A model generated the notes under the pieces. That model saw only the letters and a program-made list of their open reading frames with translations, did not search any database and was not told the DNA's origin. From assembly GCA_965197665.1 (NCBI GenBank), contig CBDANO010000005.1:310001-374000 (forward strand): a stretch of 64,000 nucleotides of DNA. Direction: 5' to 3'. The position numbers and the translations under genes were made by a program. Below are positions 42,508 to 51,876 of the stretch, in pieces (the stretch's first letter is position 1; each line of letters starts with the position of its first letter). The stretch is from CBDANO01 sp965197665. GTDB taxonomy: Bacteria; Chloroflexota; Dehalococcoidia; Lucifugimonadales; UBA3495.

Positions 42508-43941
42508 GTGGATTTCGATAACTACAATCTTGACCCGTCCATCTACGACGAGATGTTCCTGCCCGACGGCACACCCCGGGAGCATTGCCAGCGGCTCTAC
42601 GAGGTCCTGACTCGGCTCTCCCCGGAGGAGTTGGCCAGCATCCAGGAGCGGGTCACCCGTTCATTCTCGAACGAGGGAATCACGTTTACGGTTTACGGGG
42701 ACGACGAAGCCGACGAGCGCATAATTCCCATAGACTGTTTGCCCCGGGTGATGTCGGGCGCCGATTGGCGGCAGATCGAGGCGGGGCTGACCCAGCGTCT
42801 CAAATCCCTGAACCTTTTCTTGGAAGACATCTACGGGGAATCTCGGATTGTCCGTGACGGAGTGGTCCCCGTCGACGTAGTGCGCGGCTGTCCCCAGTAC
42901 AGGACCGAGATGCGCGGCTTCTCGGCGCCTTACGGGACCTGGGTCGCCATCTGCGGCACCGACCTGGTGCGCACCAACGACGGCTTCCGGGTGCTCGAGG
43001 ACAACCTGCGCGTCCCCTCGGGCGTGTCCTACATGCTCGCCAACCGAAAAGCGACCAAGGGAACCATGCGCCGGTTGTATCGAAGCTCCCAGGTGCAGGA
43101 GGTGGAGCACTACGGGCGTGTGCTGCTGGAGACCCTGCGGGAACTGGCTCCCGAAGGGCGCTCGGACCCTTCCATCGTGCTGCTTACCCCGGGAGTTTAC
43201 AACTCCGCCTTCTATGAACACATGTTCCTAGCCCACGAGCTCGGCGCGGACCTCGTCGAGGGCCGCGACCTGCTGGTGAACGACGGCTTCGTGTACATGC
43301 GAACCACCGTGGGCTTGAAGCGGGTCGACGTAGTCTACCGGCGCGTGGACGACGACTTCATCGACCCGCTGGTCTTCCGCCCGGATTCCCTGCTGGGCGT
43401 ACCCGGGTTGATGCACGCCTACAAGCGCGGAAACGTAGCCCTGGTGAACGCTCCCGGAACCGGAGTAGCCGACGACAAGAGCGTCTATGCCTACGTGCCG
43501 GACATGGTCCGGTACTACACGGGCGAGGAGCCGATGCTGAACAACGTCGAGACCCGCCTCTGCCGCCGGCCCGAGGACTTGGAGTATACTCTCGACAACC
43601 TTCAGGACTTGGTGGTCAAGCGGGTAGGCGAATCCGGGGGGTACGGGATGTTGATCGGCCCCCACTCGTCCCCCGAGGAGCGCGAGGAGTACGCCAAGCA
43701 GGTGCGCGCCGACCCGGCCGGCTTCATCTCCCAGCCGGTGCTTGACCTTTCCCGCTCACCCTGCTTGATCGAGGGCCGTTTCGAGCCGCGCCACGTGGAC
43801 CTTCGACCCTTTGTCCTCCACGGACGCCGGACCCGCATCGTGCCGGGGGCGTTTTGCCGCGTCGCCTTGGCCCGGGGCAGCCTTGTGGTGAACTCCAGCC
43901 AAGGAGGGGGCGGCAAGGACTTCTGGGTGCTGGATGGATAA
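42508..43941 (+). CDS. Circularly permuted ATP-grasp protein (type 2, DUF404/DUF407)
   Basis: This 477-residue protein of the circularly permuted ATP-grasp class probably forms amide bonds using ATP. It has YDEMFLPDGTPREHCQRLYE at the start, RIIPIDCLPRVMSGADWRQIE, GFRVLEDNLRVPSGVSYMLANR, and NVETRLCRR. The late VVKRVGESGGYGMLIGP segment is the ATP-binding part. The start is GTG. It lies before an alpha-E protein and a transglutaminase-like protein, a conserved trio found across bacteria and thought to make or modify a peptide. The product is not known. Confidence 0.92.
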   Translation: MDFDNYNLDPSIYDEMFLPDGTPREHCQRLYEVLTRLSPEELASIQERVTRSFSNEGITFTVYGDDEADERIIPIDCLPRVMSGADWRQIEAGLTQRLKSLNLFLEDIYGESRIVRDGVVPVDVVRGCPQYRTEMRGFSAPYGTWVAICGTDLVRTNDGFRVLEDNLRVPSGVSYMLANRKATKGTMRRLYRSSQVQEVEHYGRVLLETLRELAPEGRSDPSIVLLTPGVYNSAFYEHMFLAHELGADLVEGRDLLVNDGFVYMRTTVGLKRVDVVYRRVDDDFIDPLVFRPDSLLGVPGLMHAYKRGNVALVNAPGTGVADDKSVYAYVPDMVRYYTGEEPMLNNVETRLCRRPEDLEYTLDNLQDLVVKRVGESGGYGMLIGPHSSPEEREEYAKQVRADPAGFISQPVLDLSRSPCLIEGRFEPRHVDLRPFVLHGRRTRIVPGAFCRVALARGSLVVNSSQGGGGKDFWVLDG

Positions 43942-44162
43942 CGGAAGTCACGCCTGTTGGTGGAAAACTACTGGGCATAGCGGCGGCCTGAGCTTTGTAT
44001 TCGATATACCGCGGTTGCCGCGGCTCGTACCGGGCATGACCCTGCGCGTAGGAGCGCCCCGCTAGGTCGAACCCTTGGGTGAGGACCGCGGAGAACCGGG
44101 AACCGGCGCCTGCTCGAATTCGGGCTCATGCCGGCAAATGTAGAGGAAGAAAGACTAGTCAC

Positions 44163-45125
44163 ATGCTCTCACGCAGCGCACAAGGCCTTTACTGGATGGG
44201 ACGTTACCTGGAACGGGCGCAGTACCTTTGCCGCCTGCTGCGATTGCAGACGGAAGCGCTGGTAGACCGCCCCGTCAGGGAGATAGATTTCGGTTGGAGA
44301 CGCGTCTACACCAGCGTGAACCGGGAGCCGCCCGGCGGCAGCCTCGAGTCGGGCGACGACGACTATACCCTGGCCGACTCCTACACCCTAGCCGATGACC
44401 TCACTTTCGAGCGCTCGAACCCTACCTCGATGTGGAGTTGCTTCGCCCTGGGGCGCGAAAACGCCCGCCAGATGCGCCACTGCATCAGCGCCGAGATGTG
44501 GACCTCCCTGAATCTGACCTACCTGCAGGTCCAGAAGCTGCGCATACCGGACATATGGACGGCCTCCCCGGAGAACTTCTACGCGGAAATGGTGACGGAG
44601 ATCAATACCTTTACCGGCGTGGCCGGGGCTACTATGTACCGCGACGACGGCTGGCGCTTCATGCAGTTTGGGCAGTTCATAGAGCGCGCCCAACTCTCGG
44701 CGGACCTCCTGCTGGTCCAGATCTCCGAAACGAGGGGTAGAGAGGACTCCGACGGCGACTGGACGGGCCTGCTGCGGGCCTACCACGCTTTGGAGGCGTA
44801 CAACCGCAGGTACGGCGTCGAGGTGCACCCGGACCGGGTACTCGACCTGCTGGTTACCGACCCCCTGCTCCCCAACTCCCTCTGCAAGTCGCTGGACATG
44901 GCGGCGGCGGAGCTTGCCGGGCTGGACCCCGGCCCAAACGCGGATTCAAGCGCCGCAACCAGACGGCTGGCAGACCGCCTGAGCACCCTGATTCATTGCC
45001 AGTGGCCGGACCGGGAAGGCCCCGAAGCGTTTCTGCGGCAGGTGCGGGGCCACTCCAGGGAGCTTCACGACCTTGTCGCCGCCACCCATTTCGATTATCA
45101 CCTGGAAGACTTCCCCACACGCTGA
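44163..45125 (+). CDS. Alpha-E domain protein (DUF403)
   Basis: This 320-residue, nearly all-helical alpha-E protein starts at ATG 44163 with MLSRSAQGLYWMGRYLERAQYLCRL in the family pattern; the frame open from 44079 is not conserved. GAGGAAG lies about a dozen bases upstream. WSCFALGRENARQMRHCISAEMW and FMQFGQFIERAQLSADLLL are further family segments. It is part of the ATP-grasp / alpha-E / transglutaminase trio. Its role is unproven, possibly as a partner of the ATP-grasp enzyme. Confidence 0.9.
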   Translation: MLSRSAQGLYWMGRYLERAQYLCRLLRLQTEALVDRPVREIDFGWRRVYTSVNREPPGGSLESGDDDYTLADSYTLADDLTFERSNPTSMWSCFALGRENARQMRHCISAEMWTSLNLTYLQVQKLRIPDIWTASPENFYAEMVTEINTFTGVAGATMYRDDGWRFMQFGQFIERAQLSADLLLVQISETRGREDSDGDWTGLLRAYHALEAYNRRYGVEVHPDRVLDLLVTDPLLPNSLCKSLDMAAAELAGLDPGPNADSSAATRRLADRLSTLIHCQWPDREGPEAFLRQVRGHSRELHDLVAATHFDYHLEDFPTR

Positions 45126-45141
45126 CGCCGCGACGGTTACG

Positions 45142-46011
45142 ATGCGATACGAGATCGAGCACGTCTCCCGATACCTCTACGCATCCCCCATGCGGAACTG
45201 CGTGATGTCCCTCTGCCTGAAGCCGAGCGATGACTCCGGCCAGCGGCTCCTGCGCTTCGAAGTTTCTACGGTCCCCGACGCCTCCCTGAATGACGAGCGG
45301 GATAGCTTCGGCAACACGAAGCACGTCCTCAACATCCACCGGGAGCACCAAGGCTTGGAGATTACCGCGCGCTCCACGGTGGAAACGTCACGCATCACCC
45401 CGGCCCCCCACTCCTCCGGCGCACAGTCTTGGAAAGAGGTACGCTCGTGGACGGAGTCCTTTGTTTACTGGGACTTCACCCACGCCAGCGCGCTGACCGG
45501 GCCGTCGCCCGCTCTCACTAACTTCGTCGACCGTCTGGGCCTCATGCCGGGAGAGGACCCGGTGGAATCATTGCGGCGGCTCTCGGACACCCTCCATCAC
45601 AGCTTCGAATACGTCCCCGGAAGCACGTCGGCGGTCTCCCCCATAGACGATATCTTGGAGTCCGGCCAGGGGGTATGCCAGGACTACGCCCACGTCATGA
45701 TCGCTATTGCGCGCTCCTGGGGTGTGCCCGCCCGCTACGTTTCGGGCTACGTATGCTTCAGCGAGACCGGCAGGCAGGCGCCAGAATCGGCCAGCCACGC
45801 ATGGGTCGAATGCCGGCTTCCCGACCTGGGCTGGGTCGCCTTCGACCCCACCAACCGGGGCTTTGTCGACGAGCGGTACGTGCGCATCGCGGTGGGCCGG
45901 GACTATCAGGACACGGCCCCTACTCGCGGTGTCCTAGTGGGCGGCGTGGGGAGTTCCCTCGAAGTCAACGTGAGGATGCGAGCGATAGGAGACAATTCGC
46001 AACCGATTTGA
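45142..46011 (+). CDS. Transglutaminase-like cysteine peptidase/transferase
   Basis: This 289-residue protein starts at ATG 45142 (MRYEIEHVSRYLYASPM), 17 bases after the alpha-E stop. The N-terminal half is the bacterial transglutaminase-associated beta domain. The catalytic core has Cys in SGQGVCQDYAHVMIAIARSWG, His in SASHAWVECRLPDLGWVAFD and an Asp in the same stretch (AFDPTNRG). The family cleaves or joins amide bonds. In the trio it may trim or cross-link the peptide made by the ATP-grasp protein. The genes are spaced as one operon, with a 221-base gap before the alpha-E gene. Confidence 0.92.
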   Translation: MRYEIEHVSRYLYASPMRNCVMSLCLKPSDDSGQRLLRFEVSTVPDASLNDERDSFGNTKHVLNIHREHQGLEITARSTVETSRITPAPHSSGAQSWKEVRSWTESFVYWDFTHASALTGPSPALTNFVDRLGLMPGEDPVESLRRLSDTLHHSFEYVPGSTSAVSPIDDILESGQGVCQDYAHVMIAIARSWGVPARYVSGYVCFSETGRQAPESASHAWVECRLPDLGWVAFDPTNRGFVDERYVRIAVGRDYQDTAPTRGVLVGGVGSSLEVNVRMRAIGDNSQPI

Positions 46012-46067
46012 CCTACCCTCTCCGGCGGGGTTCCCACCCTTCCGGGATAAATGAACCCGCCCGGTCC

Positions 46068-48344
46068 CTAATGTTCGCCCGCTTTGAATTTCTTGCGGTT
46101 CTCGAAGAGGGCCGGTTCCACGTAGGAACCACTGGAAGAAAGCGCCTCTTCGATGATCTGTAAGACCGCCATCGCCGCCGGTTCGGTCAACAGGTTGTCC
46201 CGCTTCTCCTGGGTATCGGTCATAGACATATGTCCGGGATTCGTCGAGTTTTGCTCGTCGACAATCCCGGCCGCCTCCCTCAGGGCGCCCTCGATCTCTT
46301 GCTGTGTGATTACATTGTGGAGCTTCCAGTTGGCTATCAGGGCACTGTCGATTCTTTCAGTGGCCCTGTCCTTCATCTCCTCGATTTGATCAAAGTTAAG
46401 TACGCCGGTACACCCGATTCCCTCGTGGACCCAGGGCGCCACGTAAGCCATCATGCTATGGACGTAGCGCAAAAGGAGGTTCCGTTTGGCCCCGGGCAGG
46501 CCGAGCTTCCGTTGGTCCAACAAGGGAAACGCGAGCAGGACCCGCCGGGGCACGTTACGGGGAGGCGAGTCTTCCATGGTCCTTTGGACTTGGTCGACGT
46601 CGATCATGTGGTAGTGCATCGCGTGTATGTCGCTGGGATACGGGGCGGGAACCCAAGCGGTGTTGGCGCCGCCCCTGGGGTGGTCGATTTTCTTCTCCAG
46701 CATTTCGGCTATCGCCCGGTTTCTGACCTGCATTCCCTTGCCTATCTTGCCGTGTTTATGGACTCCCGCCTGAATCCCCACGTCCACGTTGTGCAACTCA
46801 TAGCTGGTATTGTAGGTCTCCTGGGTGAGGTCGTCCCTGAGGTCAACCGGCCCGGCGTGCATCTGCACTCGGATTTGTGATCCCGTCCTGTCCAGGAATC
46901 CGGTGTTGATGAAAAAGGTGCGGCTTCGGGCCGCCATGAGGGACTCGGTGAGTTGTAGCGTCATCCCCAGTTCTTCATTCATGATACCGATGAGGATAGC
47001 GCCCTTGGGCAGGTCCAACGCGGTCTCGATTGCCTCAAAGAACCGTACCTGCTCAGCTACTTCTTCCCTGGTTTGCAACTTTGGAGTCACTTGGTAGACG
47101 TAGCCCTTACTGCTATTCGGGCCGCGGGCCGGCATCCGGCCTTCCCCTTGCCCGGCGCGCCGTTCCTCTCCGTTGGAGCCGTTATCGTGAATGGACGCAA
47201 TCAAAGTGGTCAGAAAAACTCCAAGAATCCTCTCCGGAATCTCTTGGCCGTCCAGCTGCGCCATGTCGGTGTATAGGTGCAAGGAAACGTTTCTCACCGA
47301 CATCAAGCTAGTGCCTTTGAGCGATTTGGGCCGCCCAAATACGTCCAAGCAGGTCTTGTCGGAATTAATCGTCTTCAGATTCCCCCGAGAGCCGAAGGCG
47401 TAAAGGCCCCCCCTCATCAAACCCAAGTAGTTGCGCAGGCCCACGACCATATCTTCGGCATCTACGATGGCCACCGCATCCTCGAAATCCACGATATTGG
47501 TGACGGCGGACTCGACGATCAAGTCTTTGAATTGGCCGATGTCCGGGTGGACCCGGCCTCCTTCATATAGCTGGAACTGTATCCTAAGCCCGTTGTTCTC
47601 CAGAAGGAACTCCGTCAGTTGCTGGTTCTCGTCCCAATTGAACCCGACGAATTTCTCCGGGTTCCGCAAGCCGACTTCTTCACCGCCGGAAAGCAGGCCT
47701 CTCAGCTCGTACCTTCCCCGGTTGTTCCACACCACCTTGAAGGAGGTGTTGTCGTCGAAGCCCGCGCCTTCATCCCACCGGGCAACGTATTGGTCCAAGA
47801 ACCTGTTGGTCTCCTCTACGGTCATCCGCAGGCGCGCGGGCTGTTGGGTTTCCCGGTCGATTTCCGGATGTATGTCACTCAAATAGTAGGCGTCGTACAA
47901 ACTCCCCCAGCGGGCGTTGGCTCCCCCGACGCCCATGCTGGCGTTAGTCACCGGCGTAACCAACTCAGGTCCGTTCTGGTCCATCTCCGGGTCTAATTGG
48001 GGGGTCGTCATGGTGAATCCGGTGTCTGGTTCGGCTTCCAAGTAGCCTATCTCGATCAGGAACCTCTCCAAGTCCAAAGCTTCTTCTTCGGCAGATTCTT
48101 GCGCGGGGCGCCACCCACCCGCCCGCTTGGCGATGAAGTAATCGTCGATTCTCCGCTGGACTTCATCCCGCTTGGCCAAAAGCTCCCGGTTCTTCGGTTC
48201 GAACTCCTCCACCAAGCGGCCCAACAATCGAAACACTTCTTCCGGCGTCCACTTTGAACCGGGTAAAGCTTCGTCCCGCATGAAGTCAAACAAGACGTCC
48301 GCAACCCTAAATGTTGCCCCGGAATCCAAGGTAATCGTAGCCAT
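46068..48344 (-). CDS. glcB: Malate synthase G
   Basis: Malate synthase G condenses glyoxylate with acetyl-CoA to malate, in the glyoxylate shunt or glycolate use. The 758-residue length matches isoform G. It has NARWGSLYDAYYLSDIHPE, VTNIVDFEDAVAIVDAEDMV, the RNYLGLMRGGL segment, KGYVYQVTPKL, FINTGFLDRTGSQI (substrate region), and RGGANTAWVPAPYPSDIHAMHYH. The GIGCTGV block holds the conserved cysteine, and MKDRATERID the catalytic aspartate. No isocitrate lyase gene is in the window. It converges with the transglutaminase gene. Confidence 0.97.
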   Translation of the reverse strand: MATITLDSGATFRVADVLFDFMRDEALPGSKWTPEEVFRLLGRLVEEFEPKNRELLAKRDEVQRRIDDYFIAKRAGGWRPAQESAEEEALDLERFLIEIGYLEAEPDTGFTMTTPQLDPEMDQNGPELVTPVTNASMGVGGANARWGSLYDAYYLSDIHPEIDRETQQPARLRMTVEETNRFLDQYVARWDEGAGFDDNTSFKVVWNNRGRYELRGLLSGGEEVGLRNPEKFVGFNWDENQQLTEFLLENNGLRIQFQLYEGGRVHPDIGQFKDLIVESAVTNIVDFEDAVAIVDAEDMVVGLRNYLGLMRGGLYAFGSRGNLKTINSDKTCLDVFGRPKSLKGTSLMSVRNVSLHLYTDMAQLDGQEIPERILGVFLTTLIASIHDNGSNGEERRAGQGEGRMPARGPNSSKGYVYQVTPKLQTREEVAEQVRFFEAIETALDLPKGAILIGIMNEELGMTLQLTESLMAARSRTFFINTGFLDRTGSQIRVQMHAGPVDLRDDLTQETYNTSYELHNVDVGIQAGVHKHGKIGKGMQVRNRAIAEMLEKKIDHPRGGANTAWVPAPYPSDIHAMHYHMIDVDQVQRTMEDSPPRNVPRRVLLAFPLLDQRKLGLPGAKRNLLLRYVHSMMAYVAPWVHEGIGCTGVLNFDQIEEMKDRATERIDSALIANWKLHNVITQQEIEGALREAAGIVDEQNSTNPGHMSMTDTQEKRDNLLTEPAAMAVLQIIEEALSSSGSYVEPALFENRKKFKAGEH

Positions 48345-48630
48345 GTGACAGTTCCCCTCGGGCTTTGAACCCGGAAATCTCTTGGAGGGTGTTTATCAGC
48401 GTAGGGCGCGCGCCAACCCGGTCCTAGCCATATATAGTCAGACTAAGGCGCGTAGGCGGAAGCGACCCGTCCCGTGCAGAAGGGTAGACCGTCCAAGTCA
48501 GAGAGTTTCATATCCGGAGTTTCTCGCAAATTCGGCCGGCGACCGCTCAACATTCCCTCGTGCGAGATGAAATCTCGATGCAACCAACCCTCTCTATATT
48601 GCCTTTCCTCCAACTGCGCTGTAAAGGGGC

Positions 48631-48831
48631 CTATCCCGCACGGGCTGGGGAACTCGCGGCTTGCCGGTCAATGCCTCCCCATCCTTTGATATACTGCTTG
48701 ACGTGATCTCCGCAATACGGACATTCCTGAGCATCCTGTGGACGGCTCCCGGGCCATGGTACGCCCGCCTGTGGCTGGTGCCCCGGAATCTGCTGCTTAG
48801 AGTTAGGCGCTGGCGCGGCTGCTGCGGGCAC
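48631..48831 (-). CDS. Doubtful 66-residue protein with a CPYCG knuckle
   Basis: This GTG-started frame has an Ala/Pro/Gln-rich front and ends ECPYCGDHVKQYIKGWGG. A single CPxCG knuckle followed by KGWGG looks protein-like, but only one cysteine pair is present and the ribosome-binding site is weak. It may be a remnant of a zinc-ribbon gene. No family is recognised. Confidence 0.25.
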   Translation of the reverse strand: MPAAAAPAPNSKQQIPGHQPQAGVPWPGSRPQDAQECPYCGDHVKQYIKGWGGIDRQAASSPARAG

Positions 48832-48845
48832 CCTGGACAGCCTGG

Positions 48846-49049
48846 GTGTTGAATGGAGGACCAGGAGGCTCCCGGCGGGAGCCGTCTACCGCACCAACAC
48901 CAGCGCTGAACGGTATTTCCTTCGACGCCGAAGCGCGGGTGGTCCACTTTCGCGGACACGCCGAGGACAACATTGGCCTCTACCTTCCGTACAAAGGGGC
49001 CGCCATCGTTGGAGACGAGCCGCCATACAAGTTCGCCCGCAGCGGCTAG
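48846..49049 (+). CDS. Doubtful 67-residue protein upstream of the acyl-activating fusion gene
   Basis: This GTG-started frame has a Gly/Pro/Ser-rich front and an ordered-looking end (ISFDAEARVVHFRGHAEDNI and GLYLPYKGAAIVG). It stops nine bases before the next ATG, so it could be translationally linked to it. It overlaps a long antisense frame. No family is recognised. Confidence 0.3.
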   Translation: MLNGGPGGSRREPSTAPTPALNGISFDAEARVVHFRGHAEDNIGLYLPYKGAAIVGDEPPYKFARSG

Positions 49050-49058
49050 GAGGTTGCT

Positions 49059-51566
49059 ATGAAAAACGCTCGTTTGTCCGGCGCGCCGGTGGGTGAAACC
49101 GTCGTAGACTTTCTCCGGGGAGCAGTCGAGAGGTACGGGTCCCGTGATGCTCTCCTGTTCAAGCCGGCATTTCGGTACCAGCGCTGGAGCTACTCCCGGC
49201 TGTGGAACGAGTCAGGCCAAGTTTCAACCCTTCTCCAACGCCGGGGTGTGACAAAGGAGGACCGGGTCATCCTATGGGGTCCCAATTCTCCCCACTGGGT
49301 GCTTATTTTCTTCGGGTGTATTAGAGCGGGAGCCGTATTAGTTCCCTTAGACCTTCGCAGTGCGCCCGACTACGTGGCAAGGGTGGTATCCAGGACCGAG
49401 CCGAAGCTGGCTTTCACGTCCCAGTTCACTCCGAAGAACGAGGTGGACCTGGGGGCCCCCGAAATTACTTTCGAGGAGTTGGAGGCCTCCATCAAGGGTT
49501 TGCCCCAGCCGGAGGCCGTGGACATCGCCCCGGACGACCTTGCCGAGATCATGTTCACCTCCGGCACGACGGGCGACCCAAAGGGCGCCATGATTACCCA
49601 CCGAAACCTGACGGCGAACATAGAGGGGATATCCCAGTACATCTCCTGCTACCCCTCGAGCCGGCTCCTGTCCATCCTTCCCCTCAGTCACATGTACGAG
49701 CAGATGGGCGGACTCTTCATCGTGTTGTACCACGGCGCCAGCGTCACATATCCCACCAGCCGCCAGCCCACTGTCCTGGCCCGGACGATGCGTGAGCGCA
49801 GAATAACCATCATGCTTCTCGTTCCTCAGGCGCTGGAACTGCTGATGAACGGGATAGAGCGAGAGGTGAAACGGCAGGGAAGGGAAGCTCTCTGGAGCCG
49901 GCTTCTCAAAATAGCCGGGGCCACACCCTTTCCCCTGAGACGCTTTCTGTTCCGCCGGGTCCACAAGCAGTTTGGCGGAAAGCTCGACTTCATCGTGTCG
50001 GGAGGAGCGGCGCTGGACCAGGAGCTGGGGCGCAAGTGGGAGCTGCTGGGAATCAAGGTCATCCAAGGCTATGGTACCACCGAGGCGTCCCCCGTCATCA
50101 GCAACCACAGCTTGCGAGAACGCCGCCTCGACTCCACCGGCCGCCCGCTGCCCAACGTAGAGGTAAAGATCAGCGGCGAGGGCGAGATCCTGGTGCGCGG
50201 GGCCAACATCAGCCCGGGTTACTGGCGTGCGCCCGAGGAGACTGCGGCGGCCTTCGACGGAGATTGGTACATGACGGGGGACCTAGGGTTCTTCGACGAT
50301 GAGGGGTTCCTGCATATCCAGGGCCGGAAAAAGGACATGATCGTTCTTCCCAGCGGCCAAAATGTCTTCCCCGAGGACATCCAAGCGGTGCTGGCGAAAC
50401 ACCCAAACGTTACGGATGCGGCCGTAGTGGGGCTGGAGAAAGGCTCGTCCGTTGAGGTGCACGCGGCCTTGATTCTGGACAACCCCGACACAGCCCAGGA
50501 GGTTGTTTCCTGGACAAACGGCCAACTGGCGGAGCAGCAGAGGATACGGGGCTTCACCGTTTGGGCCGACGACGACTTTCCCCGCACTCACACCCTCAAA
50601 GTAAAGAAAAGGGTGGTCATCGATACGATTCTCGGGAAGATACAGCCGGATAGTGCTGCCGTATCTTCCGTCGGCGGCAGCCCAGCAGGCGGGGCAAGGA
50701 GCCTGCTCCACATCGTTGGAGACGTGAGCAAACGAGGCGTCGGAGAGATACGGGACGAGGCAACCCTCGGCGGCGACCTGAACCTCGACTCTCTTGGCCG
50801 CGTCGAGTTGCTGTCGGCAATAGAGGCGGAACTGGGTATCTATTTAGATGAAAGCCAGTTGAGCCCGGAAATGACGGTGCGGCGGCTGGCGGCTGTCGTG
50901 GAAGAGGGGTCGAGGAACCCGCCGGTGCTGAGCTTTCCAGGGTGGGGCATGCAATGGTGGTGTCGTATCCTTCGCGGGTTCCTCCAGCGGGCGGTCGTCT
51001 TCCCCCTCGTCAGCCTCCCCTATGGGCTGAAGGTGGCGGGCGGCGAGAACCTGGAAGGCATCACCGGTCCGGTCCTCTTCGCGTCCAACCACAACCTCGG
51101 CTTGGATAACCCGCTGATCATCAAAGCGGTCCCCGTCAAGTGGCGGCGCCGAATGGCAGTGGCAGGGGCCGCCGATCTCTGGAAGAACCCGGTCTGGTGG
51201 ATCATGAACCCCCTACTGGGCAACGCCTTCCCGCTGGCTAAGGAGGGGTCGGTGAGGCCCAGCCTCGAAAACATGGGGAAGATCATGGACAACGGCTGGT
51301 CGGTCCTGATATATCCGGAAGGCGAACTCACCGTCGGGGGACCGATCAAGCCCTTCCTGAACGGTACCGGCCTCGTCGCCGTCGAGGGACGAATTCCCGT
51401 AGTACCGCTGCGCCTATACATCCACAGGCTGGGCTTCCCCGCGCGATTCCCCGTCCTCCAGCGGGGTAGGGTCGAGGTCCGCTTGGGAGAGCCGTTGACC
51501 TTCTCGCTGGGAACGGACTATCAGGACGCAACGGCGGCCATCGAAAACGCCGTCAAGTCCCTATGA
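49059..51566 (+). CDS. Acyl-adenylating / acyl-carrier / 1-acylglycerol-phosphate acyltransferase fusion protein
   Basis: This 835-residue fusion has three parts. Residues about 1-520 are an AMP-forming acyl-CoA or acyl-ACP synthetase: motif FTSGTTGDPKGAMITH (about 163-178), VIQGYGTTEASPV and YMTGDLGFFDDEGFLHIQGRK. Residues about 545-625 are a phosphopantetheine carrier domain with the attachment serine about 578 in LNLDSLGRVEL. Residues about 640-835 are a PlsC-type acyltransferase, with H-x4-D in SNHNLGLDNP (His678, Asp683) and YPEGELTVGG. It could activate a fatty acid, hold it on its own carrier, and transfer it to a lysophospholipid, much as Aas does. GGAGG lies seven bases before the ATG. 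Confidence 0.9.
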   Translation: MKNARLSGAPVGETVVDFLRGAVERYGSRDALLFKPAFRYQRWSYSRLWNESGQVSTLLQRRGVTKEDRVILWGPNSPHWVLIFFGCIRAGAVLVPLDLRSAPDYVARVVSRTEPKLAFTSQFTPKNEVDLGAPEITFEELEASIKGLPQPEAVDIAPDDLAEIMFTSGTTGDPKGAMITHRNLTANIEGISQYISCYPSSRLLSILPLSHMYEQMGGLFIVLYHGASVTYPTSRQPTVLARTMRERRITIMLLVPQALELLMNGIEREVKRQGREALWSRLLKIAGATPFPLRRFLFRRVHKQFGGKLDFIVSGGAALDQELGRKWELLGIKVIQGYGTTEASPVISNHSLRERRLDSTGRPLPNVEVKISGEGEILVRGANISPGYWRAPEETAAAFDGDWYMTGDLGFFDDEGFLHIQGRKKDMIVLPSGQNVFPEDIQAVLAKHPNVTDAAVVGLEKGSSVEVHAALILDNPDTAQEVVSWTNGQLAEQQRIRGFTVWADDDFPRTHTLKVKKRVVIDTILGKIQPDSAAVSSVGGSPAGGARSLLHIVGDVSKRGVGEIRDEATLGGDLNLDSLGRVELLSAIEAELGIYLDESQLSPEMTVRRLAAVVEEGSRNPPVLSFPGWGMQWWCRILRGFLQRAVVFPLVSLPYGLKVAGGENLEGITGPVLFASNHNLGLDNPLIIKAVPVKWRRRMAVAGAADLWKNPVWWIMNPLLGNAFPLAKEGSVRPSLENMGKIMDNGWSVLIYPEGELTVGGPIKPFLNGTGLVAVEGRIPVVPLRLYIHRLGFPARFPVLQRGRVEVRLGEPLTFSLGTDYQDATAAIENAVKSL

Positions 51567-51846
51567 CAGACGGCGCCAAGAGGCCATAAGGCGCTGGGTC
51601 TTGCCGAATGATTAAAGCCGGAACATCGTCCGCCGGCGTACTCCACAGCAATGGCTATGGCCCGCCGCGGCGGGCCAATCACCCTCCATTTCTCTCGTTG
51701 AAGACGGGTCATATCCGATGAAGGCGTTGTCGCGCTGGCAATCCAATCCGCAGCCTGAAAAACTTGCCCGTCAGGTTAAGTAATACTATTCCCCCGGCCC
51801 GTCCTTCCCCCACCGTTGAATATGCGGCCGAATGTACGTAGACTAG
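51567..51846. other. Intergenic region
   Basis: These 280 bases lie between the fusion gene and the ABC ATPase pair, both on the plus strand. No gene, repeat or clear hairpin was found. It may hold the promoter of the ATPase-lepA unit. Confidence 0.4.
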
Positions 51847-51876
51847 ATGGGGTTCCAAAACGGCGATGGAGGCCTA

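Larger units (their letters stand above)
48345..49058. other. 714-base region with only doubtful small frames
   Basis: Between malate synthase and the acyl-activating fusion no recognised gene is present. Two small frames on opposite strands are listed separately as weak candidates. GGAGG at 49048-49052 serves the ATG at 49059. The promoter for that gene is not obvious. Confidence 0.45.
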
